In this document: piece after piece, positions 25,601 through 40,600 of the stretch
Position numbering within the stretch: the stretch's first letter is position 1
How the letters are laid out: each line of letters begins with the position of its first letter
NCBI GenBank assembly: GCA_037043455.1
Contig: JAWPHD010003282.1
Coordinates: 1 to 64,000 of the forward strand
Direction: 5' to 3'
Source: Cyrtodaria siliqua
Taxonomy: Eukaryota; Mollusca; Bivalvia; Adapedonta; Hiatellidae
DNA: 64,000 bases
The notes under the pieces: model-generated
The model's database searches: none
Told to the model about the DNA's origin: nothing
The model's input: the letters and a program-made list of their open reading frames with translations, nothing else
Made by a program: the position numbers and the translations under genes

Positions 25601-28600
25601 GTATAGGCGTAATACACGTATCGTCCTGTATTGGCGTCATAAAACGTATCCCCTGTATTGGCGTAATAAACATATCGCCCTGTATTGGCGTAATAAACGT
25701 ATCGTCCTGTATTGGCGTCATAAAACTCATCTCCCGTATTGTCGTCATAAAACTCATTCACTGTATTGGCGTTATAAAACTCATATCCTGTATTGTCGTA
25801 ATAAACGTATCGTCCTGTATTGGCGTCATAACACTCATCCCCTGTATTGGCGTAATAAACGTATCGTCCTATATTGGCGTCTTAAATCTCATCCCCTGTA
25901 TTGCGTAATAAACGTATCGTCCTTTATTGGTGTCATAAAACTCATCCCCAGTATTGTCGTAAAAAACGTATAGTCCTGTATTGGCGTCATAAAACTCATC
26001 CCCTGAATTGGCGTAATAAACGTATCGTCCTGTATTGGCGTCATAAAACTCATCTCCCGTATTACGTTATAAACGTATCGTCCTGTATTGGAGTCATAAA
26101 CTCATCCTCCTGTATTGGCGTCATAAAACTCATCCCCTGTATTGGTGTAATAAACGTATCGTCCTGTATTGGCATCGTAAAACTCATCCCCTGTATTGAC
26201 GTAATAAACGTATCGCCCTGTATTTGTGTCATAAAAATCATTCCCGTGAATTGACGTAATAAACGTATCGTTCTATATTGACGTCATAAAACTCATCCCC
26301 TGTACTGGCGAAATAAACGTATTGACCTGTATTGGCGTCATAAAACTCATCCCTGTATTGGCGTAATAAAAGTATCGTCCTGTATTGGCAAATAAATGTA
26401 TAGTCCTGTATTGGCGTCATACAACTCATCTATCGTATTGGCGGCATAACCTAAACACACTTTATTGGGTTCATAAACTCATCACCCCATATTGGTGTCA
26501 AAAACTCATCATCCTGTATTGGCATCATAAACGCATAACCCTGTGTTGGCATCATAAACTAATCACCTGTATTGGCATCATAAGCCTTATCACGTTGCAG
26601 TGGCGTCATAAACGCATCATCCTGTGATTGCACCATATGAGTGACGTCATAAACTCATCACCCTGTATTGGCATCATAAACTCATTTCCCTATGTTGGCA
26701 TCATAATCTCATCACCCTGTATTGGCATCATAAACTCACCACCTAGTAGTGGTATTCTAAACTCATCACCCTGTAGAGGCGACATAAACTGATCACTCTG
26801 TTGTGGCATCATAAACTCATCACCCTGTATTGGCGTCATAAACTCATCACCCTGTATATGTATCATAACTCATCACCCTGTAGTGGCGCCATAAACATAT
26901 CACCATGTAGTGACTTCATAAACTCATCACATCACCATGTAGTGGGGTCATAAATTCATCACCCTTTAGAGGCATCATAAACTAATCAGAATGTAGTGGC
27001 GTCATAAAGTCATCAGCCTGTAGTTGCGTCATAAGTTCATCACCATATAGTGGCGTCATAAACTCATCACCATTTATTGACGTCACAATCTCATCATCCC
27101 GTAGTGACGTCATAAACACATCACCCTGTAATGGCGTCATAAACTCATCACCCGGTAATGGCGTCATAAACTCATCACCCTGTATTGGCGTCATAAACGC
27201 GTCAAACCGTATTGGCGTCATAAACTCATCACCCTGTAGTGGCGTCATAAACTCATCTTCCTGTAGTGGCGTCATAAGCTCATCACGCTCTATTGGCGTT
27301 ATAAAATCATCACCCTGTAGTGATGTCATAAACTCACCAACCTTTAGAGGCGTCATTAACTCATCAGCCCGTAGTGGCGTCATAAACTCATTATCCTGGA
27401 GTGGCGTTATAAACACATCACCCTGAAGTGGAGTCATAAATTCACAACAATGAAGAAGCGTCATAAACTCATCACCTTGTTGTGGCGTCATAAACTCATC
27501 ACTCTTGTTGTGGCGTCAACAACTCATCATCAATCTGTAGTGGCGTCGTAAACTCATCACGCTGTAGTGGCGTCATAAACTCATTACCCTGTAGCGGCGT
27601 CATAAACCGATCACCCTGTAGTGGCGTCATAAACACATCACCCTTTAGTTGCGTCCTAAACTCATCACCCCGTAGTGGCGTTATAAACACAATATGGTAA
27701 ACGTAATATAAATATATTCAAAATATGCCATAAAAAATAAAATCAAAATAACAAATTAACAACTGAAAATCAGCACTGCAATTCTTGTTCTGATATCTAC
27801 TTATATTGCCATGTTTACCAATTCAATATTTAACGGCTCATCTCATCTACGGCTCAAGTACGTAGAGCTCCAGCGACAGGTTAGAATAGACAGGCAGTCG
27901 GAAATTGCTCAAACCTTACTTACTAAGGCCAAACAGAAAATAGTTGTGTTTCCTGTAACGCCTGAACAAAATGTAGTAGGTAGGTAGGCATTTTTTAATT
28001 ATCTTATTTTCTAAATAGTTTAAATCAAGAATACTAGCTTCATGTACAATGTTCAGGAATAGTATATGATGATTCCACTATTAATTAAAAAAAGAAGAAT
28101 TGAATTGAACTGAATGTTGTTTAACGGCTCATCAACACAGTATAGGTTATTTAGAGCCGCCCCAGAGAGAGGGGAAGGATACATAGGAATCCGGGAACCT
28201 GCCCTACTCTTATTATCGAATAGATTCCTATGGTTCTTTAACGTGCTCGGAGGATAGACCGATACACGGGACCGCCCGGTTTACTTCCCCATCCGACGGA
28301 CGAGGCTAAGGTTAAGTGTCTTGCCCAAGAACACACCGACGGAACTCAGTGGCACCACGGAGGATTGAATCCGGGGCCTTCGGTGACAAATCCGCCGCGC
28401 TACCGACTGCGCCACGCCAGCCCCTTCAAAAAAGAAGAGAAATAATGTTTTTTGATGGGTGAGGTAAAACTTTCTGAGTTGGTGGTAAAAATGGCGGGTC
28501 GATCGTGTTACAGGAAACGCTACCGACTGCGCCACGCCAGCCCCTTCAAAAAAGAAGAGAAATAATGATTTTTTGATGGGTGAGGTAAACCTTTTTGAGT

Positions 28601-31600
28601 TGGTGGTAAAAATGGCGGGTCGATCGTGTTACAGGAAACACCTTCTTTAGGTCTAACGAATACAGTCTTATGGTTCTTTAACGTGTTCGAATGATAGACT
28701 CTAATAACGTTTTCATATTACAAACCAAACCTGAAGTTTGGTAAAGTTCTAATGATCCTCCGAGTTTTCATCGATATTACGACTCTGTCCAAGTTTGGTA
28801 AATATCAAATGATCTTCCGAGCTTTCTTCGATATTACAACTATGTCCAAGTTTGGTAAATATCAAATGATCTTCCGAGCTTTCATCGATATTCCAACTAT
28901 GTCCAAGTTTGGTAAATATCAGATGATCTTCGGAGCTTTCATCGATATTACAACTATGTCCACGTTTGGTAAATATCAAATGATCTTCCGAGCTTTCATC
29001 GATATTACAACTATGTCTAAGTTTGGTAAATATCAGATGATCTTCGGACTTTTTGTCGATATTACGACTCTGTCCAAGTTTGGTAAATATCAGATGATCT
29101 TCCGAGCTTTCATCGATATTACAACTATGTCCAAGTTTGGTAAATACCATATGCACAATGAAGGCGTGAAAGCGTCGACGACGGACAACAGACCATGGCA
29201 TAATAAGCCATGCTGGCCATTGGACAGAAGAGCTAAAACAGAGTGTTATTTACAAACTGCGTATCTTTATTACTAACAACAAAACGTTTATTTGTGCAGT
29301 CTGTTCCGACTACTTAATATCGGGGCCAAACGGAGTTCCTGACGACTCTCTTTCTGCTTCGTCATCTTGGAACGCCGCCAATGAACCAGCATTACACACA
29401 CCTAATTGGGCGAGGTTAAACACCACAGAAACGGAGTCTGGGAATGGGGCATGGTCTGCAGGGACAAACGACATAAACCAGTGGATTCAAGTAGATATAA
29501 TTAAACTTTTCCATTTTTGTCTAGTTTCTTAACGTATCAATGTGTGTATATGTTGTTTATACTGGTTATTGTAGTGTTTATTGTTTTTAAAGAAGCAGAA
29601 CATATTTAAAAAGGGAATATCAGGCTTCGGGGCTAAATTTGATTAAACAAATAAAACTCTATGAAATTACCCGTTTAAAACGTTCAACGAACATTACCTG
29701 TTTTCTGTTATAAAGCAAAGTAATAAATAATTATAAATTAGAACATGTATTATCAGGTCATTTGGGAATATGACCTCGGCGATATATACAACCAAAAAAA
29801 CGCTGAAAGTGGCAACTGCATTCGAGTTTTTTTTATCGCAATTTAAAATGGATAATCCTGGCTTGTAACCATAATTTGGGAATACTTTATTTTTTATTTC
29901 CTCTTTTTTTTATATATATATGTTCAGTGCAATTTATTTTGGTGTTTGATTGCTCATTTAAGTTATTTGTATCGATTTAATACATAACAAATGATTTTAA
30001 ACAATTCTGAAAAAATAACAATCATACTTTGAAATGTTACAATACATGTACATATATAGTACAGGCATACTGTGCTATAATATTCAGCAAAGTTTCTTAT
30101 GAAGGTATATTATAAAAGGATCATTACTAAAGTAAGTGTTCTGGAAGCTCGCTCAAGTCTCTCGTAATGGCATATGCACTTAAGGGATACAAACTTACCG
30201 ATCACGGTACTCTAGTAATACTCAAGCCTCTAGTAATATCCTGCAGATCTTGATGGGATACAAACTTACCGATCACAGTACTCTAGTAATAATACAAACT
30301 TACCAATCACGGCACTCTAGTAATAATACAAACTTACCGATCACGGTACTCTAGTAATAATACAAACTTACCGATCACGGTACTCTAGTAATAATACAAA
30401 CTTACCGATCACGGTACTCTAGTAATAATACAAACTTACCGATCACAGTACTCTAGTAATAATCCTACAGATATGTCATGGCTACTTGAAGGGATACAAA
30501 CTTACCGATCACGGTACTTTAGTAATAATACAAACTTACCGATCACGGTACTCTAGTAATAATACAAACTTACCGATCACGGCACTCTAGTAATAATCCT
30601 ACAGATATGGCATGTCCACTTGAGGGGATACAAACTTACCGATCACGGTACTCCAGTAATAGTCATATTGTACCAGGGGATACAAACTTACCGATCACGA
30701 TACTCCAGTAATAATCCTATTTTATCCCGCTGTTTATTTCATATATGGAGAATAATGAATGGGCATTTGCAGGGTATGAAATGAAAATGACCATTTCTTA
30801 TTCTATTTATCATATATTTTAAAAAAACGGGACCAGTCTTTTTCTATTTTGTATGCGTTTCGTAACCGTTAAAGAAACTAACCCGCCAAATAACGGCAAC
30901 CATTGCTTATCAAATCTCCATCCAGGTGTTCAGGTCACTGTATATGTGCCAATTAAAAGTAAAGATTTGTCATGTGGTCTTAAAATACCCGCGACTGAAT
31001 ATGAGTAGAATTAATTACGGTTTGGTAACCCTTAATTAGACGCTCCAGTTTTGGGATTTGGCCTGGCTGGTTAAAGCCGTTTATATTGTGTGTATTGCCT
31101 TTTTATATTGTGTTTATTGCGTTTATATTCTCAAAATATGTAAGTTATAAATATAACTCGTCAGTAGGTTGAGAAAAGGTGTACACATGTGGGAAATGTG
31201 GCTGTTGTTGGCGGGATAGCTATTTTAAAAATACTTACTAGAAAAAGAGGACCACCCTCTAAACTTTTTTTCTTCTTTATATACGACTTTTATAATATTT
31301 TAAGAATTTTACTTAAAAAAACTTAAAAACGTAAAAAGTAAAAATATACGCTGATATGGCTGGCACGTGAACATATAAATGATGAAAATTTAAGGTTTTA
31401 TTTTAGTCAAACAATCCACTATTTCACTGGAAAATATATAATAAAAAGCTTTATTTCCCAGAAGATTGATATGACAAACTACGTATGTGTCGCTTCGTAT
31501 ATTCATAAACAACGTATTTACAGGCAAGAGTGTGATAAAATAGGAGTATTACAAACGATATCTGAAAGTGTGTTCCACCCCGAAGGGACATGACACATCT

Positions 31601-34600
31601 GGAAGATGTACCACCCCGAGTGGACATGACATATCTGGAAGAGTGCACCACCCCGATTGAACATGACATATCTGGAAGTATGTACCCCCGCGTGTGGACA
31701 TGCCATATCTGCAGGATCTCACTCGAGGCAAATCACCTCGAGTCTGATCCTGAAGATATGGCATATTCACAAGAGGTAATGCAACTTCCAGAAAACTACT
31801 CTAGTGATAATCCTTTTATTATAATATTGTGCGAGTTTTCTTATGAGGGTTCATAATAAAACTCGCACAATATTATAGCACCGTACAGTCGACTAGTTTG
31901 TTTACACAGACAGGCAGGCGACGTCGACATCATACGACGTATGTAGTATTGTAAAGTGATACATGTACATAAATCTATGTTCAGTAGTATAGTAATACGG
32001 ATCGATACGACGTATGTAGTATAGTAAAGTGATATATGTACATAAATCTATGTTCAGTAGTATAGTAATACGGATCCATCCGACGTATGTAGTAGAGTAA
32101 AGTGAAACATGTACATAAATCTATGTTCAGTAGTATAGTAATACGGATCCATACGACGTATGTAGTAGAGTAAAGTGATACATGTACATAAATCTATGTT
32201 TAGTAGTATAGTGATACGGATCCATCCGACGTATGTAGTAGAGTAAAGTGAAACATGTACATAAATCTATGTTCAGTAGTATAGTAATACGGATCCATAC
32301 GACGTATGTAGTAGAGTAAAGTGATACATGTACATACATCTATGTTCAGTAGTATAGTAATACGGATTTATACGACGTATTTAGTAGAGTAAAGTGATGC
32401 ATGTACATAAATCTATGTTCAGTAGTATAGTAATACGGATCCATACGACGTATGTAGTTTAGTAAAGTGATACATGTACATAAATCTATGTTCAGTATTA
32501 TAGTGATACGGATCCATACGACGTATTTAGTAGAGTAAAGTGATACATGTACATAAATCTATGTTCAGTAGTATAGTAATACGGATCCATACGACGTATG
32601 TAGTTTAGTAAAGTGATACATGTACATAAATCTATGTTCAGTAGTATAGTAATACGGATCCATACGACGTATGTAGTATAGTAAAGTGATACATGTACAT
32701 AAATCTATGTCTAGTAGTATAGTGATACGGATCCATACGACGTATGTAGTATAGTAAAGTGATACATGTCCATATATCTATGTTTAGTAGTATAGTGATA
32801 CGGATCCATACGACGTATGTAGTTTAGTAAAGTGATACATGTCCATATATCTATGTTTAGTAGTATAGTGATACGGATCCATACGACGTATGTAGTATAA
32901 TGTAGTATAGTAAAGTGATACATGTACATAAATCTATGTTTAGTACTATAGTGATACGGATCCATACGACGTATGTAGTATAATGTAGTATAGTAAAGTG
33001 ATACATGTACATAAATCTATGTTTAGTACTATAGTGATACGGATCCTTACGACGTATGTAGTATAATGTAGTATAGTAAAGTGATACATGTACATAAATC
33101 TACGTTTTGTAGTATAGTGATACGGATCCATACGACGTATGTAGTATATTACAGTGATACATGCACATAGATCTATGTTTAGTACTATAGTGATACGGAT
33201 CCATACGACGTATGTAGTATAATGTAGTAGAGTAAAGTGACACATGTACATAAATCTATGTTTAGTAGTATAGTGATACGGATCCATACGACGTATGTAA
33301 TATATTACAGTGATACATGTACATACATATATGTTTAGTACTATAGTGATACGGATCCATACGACGTATGTAGTATAATGTAGTATAGCAAAGTGATACA
33401 TGTACGACGTACATAAATCCATGTTTAGTAGTATAGTGATACGGATTCATACGACGTATGTAGTATAGTAATGTGATACATGTAGATAAATCTAAGTTTA
33501 GTAGTATAGTGATACGGATTCATACGACGTGAGTATTATATTAAAGTGATACATGTACATACATCTATGTTTAGTAGTATAGTGATACAGATTCATACGA
33601 CGTATATAGTATATTACAGTGATACATGTACATAAATCTATGTTTAGTAGTAAAGTGATACGGATCCATACGACGTATGTAATATATTACAGTGATACAT
33701 GTACATACATATATGTTTAGTACTATAGTGATACGGATCCATACGACGTATGTAGTAATATGTAGTATAGCAAAGTGATACATGTACGACGTACATAAAT
33801 CCATGTTTAGTAGTATAGTGATACGGATTCATACGACGTATGTAGTATAGTAATGTGATACATGTAGATAAATCTAAGTTTAGTAGTATAGTGATACGGA
33901 TTCATACGACGTGATTATTATATTAAAGTGATACATGTACATACATCTATGTTTAGTAGTATAGTGATACAGATTCATACGACGTATATAGTATATTACA
34001 GTGATACATGTACATAAATCTGTGTCTAGTAGTATAGTGATACGGATTCATCCGACGTATGTAGTATAGTAAAGTGATACATGTACATAAATCTGTATTT
34101 AGTAGTATAGTGATACGGATCCATACGAAGTGTGTAGTATATTAAAGTGATACATGTACATAAATCTATGTTCAGTAGTATAGTAATACGGATCCATACG
34201 ACGTATGTAGTATAGTAAAGTGATACATGTACATAAATCTATGTTTAGTAGTATAGTGATACGGATTCATACGACGTATGTAGTATATTAAAGTGATACA
34301 TGTACATAAATCTATGTTTAGTAGTAAAGTGATACGGATGTAGTAGAGTAAAGTGATACATGTACATAAATCTATGTTTAGTAGTATAGCGATACGGATT
34401 CATACGACGTATGTAGTATAGCAAAGTCATACATGTACATAAATCTATGTTTAGTAGTAAAGAGAATGAATGAATGGTGTTTTACGGCACGTCGACACAT
34501 AAATAAGTCATATTGTGCGCAAAATCTGATGAATGACGAAGAAATGAAGGATTACGAGGGTCATTCAATAAGTTCTGTCACTAACGTGTTTTAACAATTA

Positions 34601-37600
34601 TGTGCTCGTTTTGTGTGCTGATGTTTGATACCAAATGAAAGAGAGATTCAATACCATTCCATTGATGGTAAAATGAATGCTGTATCTTTTGTGTGACGAA
34701 AGTTATGGAACATGTAATACACATCACTTATACATACTGAGGGATTTTCGTTCTGAGTTTTTTCAGGTATGTTAATTGTTACTTTTTTTAAATGCCTGTT
34801 TCTCTTTAAGTACTTGTCGAAGACCTTTGAAATTTCTCATACATTACCAGTTATATCTGTGCATTACAAGATTCAGAATTTAAGCATGGTAGATGAAAAG
34901 GCATTGTCTTAGAAATTAACATTTTTAGCTAACGTGTACAATTAATTGAATGATAAATGGACATTAAATGGAAGGGCAGTCTTCTGAAATAGTGTTTTTG
35001 GTTGATCAATATTTTCACTAAACATTGTACAAAATTCTACAATAATGTGTTGAATATGAAATTTAAACACTGAAGGACTAGGATTTGTAAACAAATATGA
35101 AAACATATTAATATTATGAGATAAATTACGACATTTAAAAGATATTATAACATTTCCGTAAACAAAATGAAGAAAATAAGTGTTATTTCTGCTACAATTA
35201 AGGGATATGCTTCACTCATATCTGGTTTGCAGCAAGACCTTTCCGAATTTTCGAAAATCATTTTCATGGATTATGGGCGAATAACAACAGATGGCGTACA
35301 AGAAAATTTAAAAGCATAGAATTATTCAAACATTTTTTACAACGTATTGTAACAAGGACATTTTCAGAGATGCCAGTATCCAAAAGGTGTGGTAGAGGGA
35401 GGTAATTCAGGGGTATAAATAACCGGAAATGTTTCATTTTTGTTGTGGAATTTAAGAAAGCGAACCCAGTAGTACTACAAATACACTACTTTTTCTCAGT
35501 GTAATATCCAGTTCAAAGGATATATGCCTAGTGACAGAACTTTTTGAAGCACCCTCGTAATTAAAAATTAATGTAAATATATCAAGATAAAACTATTTAC
35601 AAGTAAGGGATGATATGGTAGTAATATATCTATATATGTAAATCAACAAATGCCCGAAAACGGGTATAAAGAGATGTAAATATATACAAGAACATATTAT
35701 AATGATTTATTTAGTCTGACTTCCTTCAGGAAATCTAATATTAATAACAAATCTATAGTATTAAATAAATCGGTCATAGTATTAACATTGTAGTACCTTT
35801 GATGCATAAGATCAAAATCTACACATTCCAGCAATATGTGTATGACCGTTAACGGTGCAAAGCAGGGTATACATTCTGGTAATTGCTCACCTTGTAATAA
35901 ATATGAATGAGTATAACGTGTATGCCCTATCCTGCACCGGGCTAGGACAACTTCTTATCGACGAATGGGTCTACTAGAAGAACGCCGTTCTCAATGTAAC
36001 GGTTTTAATTGAATGGAGTTTTAACTGACAAATCCCAAGCGGCTTGCCAAGAGTTACGAATAAATGTGTTAATACAACTTTTAAAATCAGTATAAGGTAA
36101 TTTAGTATAAGATATATGTAAACCTAACTATCAGCTCTATCATTACCACGTATTCCTACATGGCTTGGAAGCCAGCAGAAAATAATAACATTATCAACTA
36201 TAAGAGAATTGTACTTTTCTAAAAGCTGAAGCACAACTGGGTTATAATGTTTCATATTACCCAGGGCTTGAAGAGATGAAAGGGAATCAGAAAATATTAC
36301 AAAATGGTCATCATCAGATTACTGAATATAATTTAAGGCAAGTTCAATTGCCTTTTAACAATTTAAGGCAAGTTCAATTGCCTTAAGTTCAGCAGTAAAG
36401 ATAAAGGCCTTGTCAGGCAGGCGGCTCTTTATGCTGTGTTTGTGAATAACAGCTGCTGCAGCTACCTTATTTCCATCTTTAGAACCATCTGTTTATATAT
36501 GTTGAAAGTTACTGAATTTCGATTTAATTTTATGAATTTGCTTTTAAAAGACAGTAGGGTCTGTACTGGATTTGTTACTATTACAAAGATCAAAAATAAT
36601 TGTTGTTGTTTCCCCAAAGTCCACGGTGGAATTTGTGGTACTTTGCACTTGGCAATCAAATTTAGGTCGATTTCAGTGTCTCTTAATTTTGGTTTGATAC
36701 GAAAAGAAATATAAAAAGATCGGACAGGGAAAGAAGCATTCAAGGAGGACAGTAAACCACAAAACACAGAAACAAACGCGCAAACAGACAAACAAGAAGG
36801 CAAAAGCAATTTAAATGCAAACGACATCACAAACACAAAAAAGGTTGACAATAGGGCTACCGCCTTGGAACGGTCAGTGGCAAAGTAGGCCACTGGGGGT
36901 GCACCAAACCTCACACTTACCCTACTGTCGTCCCATTAAAACAGGACAGTGTAAATAAAGAAATCCCCGCCATGATCTAATCTCTAACCAACAAGGCAGC
37001 ATCAATAGGCAATATAAGTCAAACACAAATATGATCGTGTAAATATAATACAAAAATACAATAGCCTAGAAAGCCACAATGAAGGTACTAAATTACTTGC
37101 AGAAGCCAGAGCAGTAAGAGAATAAACCATTAAGGGCACGACAAGAAAGATCATGGACAAACATCAAACGCCACCGTCCCAATTGGCTTTAAATAGGCGT
37201 CATCATAGGGTCCACAGCCTGTCCGGTCATCGTACAATTAAAGAGGAAAGCATAGTGGCGAACTGTAAAAGGGTCCACCACCAAGCATGCATTACGTTGC
37301 AAAATGATAGGGTCATAACCTCTTTTGATAAACTTTTTAACAAGTTTAACAAAGATAGTATGAAAGTGATCATGACCTAGAATCTTACGAAGTTTATAAT
37401 CTCATCACCATAGAAGTCAGGTTGTGATAGTCCTTGTCGCAGAAGAGTCCTTAAATTACTTTTATGTTTGGAAAGAAGATCAGGGTTACGATAATAAAAT
37501 TTAGCAAAGGTTTTACGAAGTTTATGGTAACGGTAACCCTGATTGAGTAACTTTTTAGTTATACAAAGATTACGAATATTGAAGTCCTCAACTCGAGTAC

Positions 37601-40600
37601 AAGCTCTAGAAAAACGAATAAGTTGAGACACATATACCCCATAAGAAGTTGCTCGGGGAACATCCCCATCCAAGTGAGGATAATTAACAATATCAAAATT
37701 AAAATCATCTCTCTTGTCATAGATTTTGCTAATTATTTCATCATTTTCAATCGAGAGATCTAAATCAAGAAAAGAAGCGTTATTATCAGATATATTAGCT
37801 TTGTTAAGCTGAAGTTCTTTAGGATAAATATAATTAACCATAGTTGGAAAGAAAGGGTTGTCAATGTTCAATATGTCATCCAGGTACCGAGAGGTGTCAT
37901 TAAAGGCTTCAATAACATCTGCCTGGGTATCTGGTGAAAGACAACATGATATTCCTTTCATAGCAAAATAAGAACAAATCTGCGACAAGTGGTGCACAGT
38001 TCGTACCCATAGGGATACCAACAATTTGTCTATAAACGATGGTTCCATACCTGAGGAAAATATTATCTAATAGGAAGATGAGTGCTTCACAAACTTCATA
38101 GCAAGTCCACATAGTATAATTGTCAAAACTGCCGTTAGTAAAAAACGCTTTTATATCATTACATGCCAAAAATGTAGTATATTCTCTAGCAAATGTTTTT
38201 TGAATAAGAGAAGACCAAATGATCGATGACCTTCGGGTTTCGATCAAAAGAGGTTCATAACTTGGATTAAAAACATTATCGAAAGTAGGGTTTGAAGGGT
38301 TAGACTTTAATTTAATGGCGTATTGAAGGGCTAATTTGTCCCGTCTATGAGACAATGATGGTTCATTAGCTTCAACATATAGATTTCCGGCTGGTGATGT
38401 ACGAAAGGCAGCTAAGGCGAGTCGTAATCCTTGATTATGTATAGGATTGAGCATCTTGCGAGTCGATCCATATACTATCGAGCCATAGTCCAGCTTGGAT
38501 CTGATAAGAGATCTGTAAAGTCGCAAGAGGAATTATCGATCTTCTCCCCAATTAGTGTTTGCAACAACTTTAGGTAAGTTAAGAGCTTTAAGGCATTTGG
38601 CCTTCAAGTATTTAAGGTGTGGTATAAACGGTAATTTATCGTCGAAAATAAGACCAAGGAATTTTGTCTCATCCACTACTGGTATTGGTGACCCATCCAG
38701 TGATAGATGAGGGTCTTCATGATGTTTACGAAGTTGACAAAAGTGCATACAATTAGTTTTAGATTAAGAAAAATTAAGACCATTTTTATCCGACCAGGTC
38801 TGAATATTATTCAGACATTGTTGAAGTTGTCTTTCAATAGTGTTCATGTTTTTTGCACGATAACATACAACAAAGTCGTCAACATATAGAGAGCAATCCA
38901 CACCAGGATTGATGCATTTAACTATACTGTTAATTTTTATATTAAAAAGGGTGACAGAAAGTATGCTGTCCTGTGGCACACCCATCTCCTGCTCATAAAT
39001 GCCAGAGAGGGTTGAACCCATTCGGACACGAAACTGTCTATCTCCTAAGAAATTCTCTATAAACATTGGTAATCGGCCTATAAGACCAAGGTCATAAAGA
39101 TCATTCATGATACCGTACTTCCATACAGTATCATAAGCTTTCTCCAAGTCAAAAAATACAACGACTAGATGTTATTTCTTTCGAAAGTTTACCTATTAAA
39201 TGATTCAAATCGAATGAGATTGTCTGTTGTGCCTCGTTGGCGCCGGAATCCACTTTGATACTTTGTTATCAGCTTGTTGGATTCCAGGTACCAAACGAGT
39301 CTCTCATTAATCATTCGTTCCATGGTTTTACAAATACAACTCGTTAAAGCAATAGGGCGATACTTTATTGGGTCCGTATGATCCTTTCCATGTTTGAGGA
39401 CTGGAATAACGATTGCTTCCCACCAAGATTCGGGGAAGTGTCCGGTCACCCAAACCTTATTAAATATATAAGTGTAGAGAGACAGGTTTCAGGTAAATGT
39501 TTTAATAATTGATAATGGATATCATCAGGACGGCTGATGTTTCATGAGCCTTTTAAATAGATTCTCGAAGTTCTGTGAGAGTAAACAGTTGATTGTATTT
39601 TTCCAATTTTTAGACTTGAAATTCAGCTTCTTCTGTTCTTTTAGTTTCTTATTTTTTTAGAAAATTTGGTTGACAATTTTCAGAAGAAGAGTGTTTAGAA
39701 AAAGTTTCTGCCAAAGTGTTCGTACTATCTTTGACAGATGTAATATCCTCATTATCAGTTTTAAGATGATTTACACAACTAGAATTACCTTTATCGTTTA
39801 AGGTCTCACAACACATCTCGATTTACTGTGTTGGCCATAGGCAGTAAGTCCAATTTTCCATTCTGAATCAAGCATTTACAGTCTAAAAGTATTTTTTTGG
39901 GAAAATACAGTTACTGCTGCTCATAAAAATCCACAAAATCTGGTACAAAGCCCAGTTGTTGTTTTTTTAATGTGAGTGGTGGCAGTCAAGGTACTCTTTT
40001 CGGCTTTCACTAAACAGTTCGCACCTAAATTCATACGCATTTTGAGCACCCACAAATGTGTCACATTTTGCTGTCAGTGTCGTCTAATCGCTGTTCATCC
40101 AATCTCACACTATTGTTTTCTCACCTGCAACAAGAAAATAAAATATCCATGGGCAATTATTAAAATATCTCAAACCGAAGCACACACCCCTACTTTTTAT
40201 GATGTAAGAATCATCCTACAGTTACGTGCAAGGGAGCTAAGTGTGTAGTGTTATCTTAATTTCCGGACCATGTCCCACGTCTTCTTAAGAGATGAGCGAG
40301 AGTTCAGCCTAGAGACATAAAGTCTCCAGGATTTCCTCTTGCTATCCTTAATAGTACGACGGGCTTTCGCATGAAAAACTCTAAAAGTATCTAAATTATT
40401 TTGAGTTGGTCGCAAATTAAAAGCATTCAATACAGCTTTACGATCGCTGATTGCCTTTTTGCAGTCATCATCGTACCATGGTTTATGTGGACGTATTGGA
40501 TTTGCCGAGGTTTTTGGAATAGTTTGATCAGCTATATCATGAAGGGTTTTGGTAGAAAGAGCAGTTGCGTCTTCGACATCCTCGAAAACGGAAGGCCTTA

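Noticed and set aside
24418..27491. ORFs of 100-187 codons on both strands (YDANTGDEF-like and CIGVI-like peptides)
   Set aside because: All are translations of the 27-bp array; opposite-strand ORFs overlap throughout.
24360..27690. CRISPR array
   Set aside because: Units are contiguous 27-mers without unique spacers, in a eukaryotic intron.
30186..30720. CRISPR-like repeat and spacer pattern
   Set aside because: The spacers are themselves repeated and the context is eukaryotic.
31549..31770. Gene in the 31.5-31.8 kb ORFs
   Set aside because: They translate the 37-bp repeat in several frames on both strands.
32711..33422. Tyr/His-rich ORFs (MYMYHFT-like) as a shell or byssal protein
   Set aside because: They translate the 73-bp satellite; frames change every few units and there is no signal peptide.
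36462..36914. 150-codon minus-strand ORF across the non-LTR and family-A junction as a gene
   Set aside because: It joins a frame-shifted piece of the RNase H region to the reversed non-coding tail of the inserted element.
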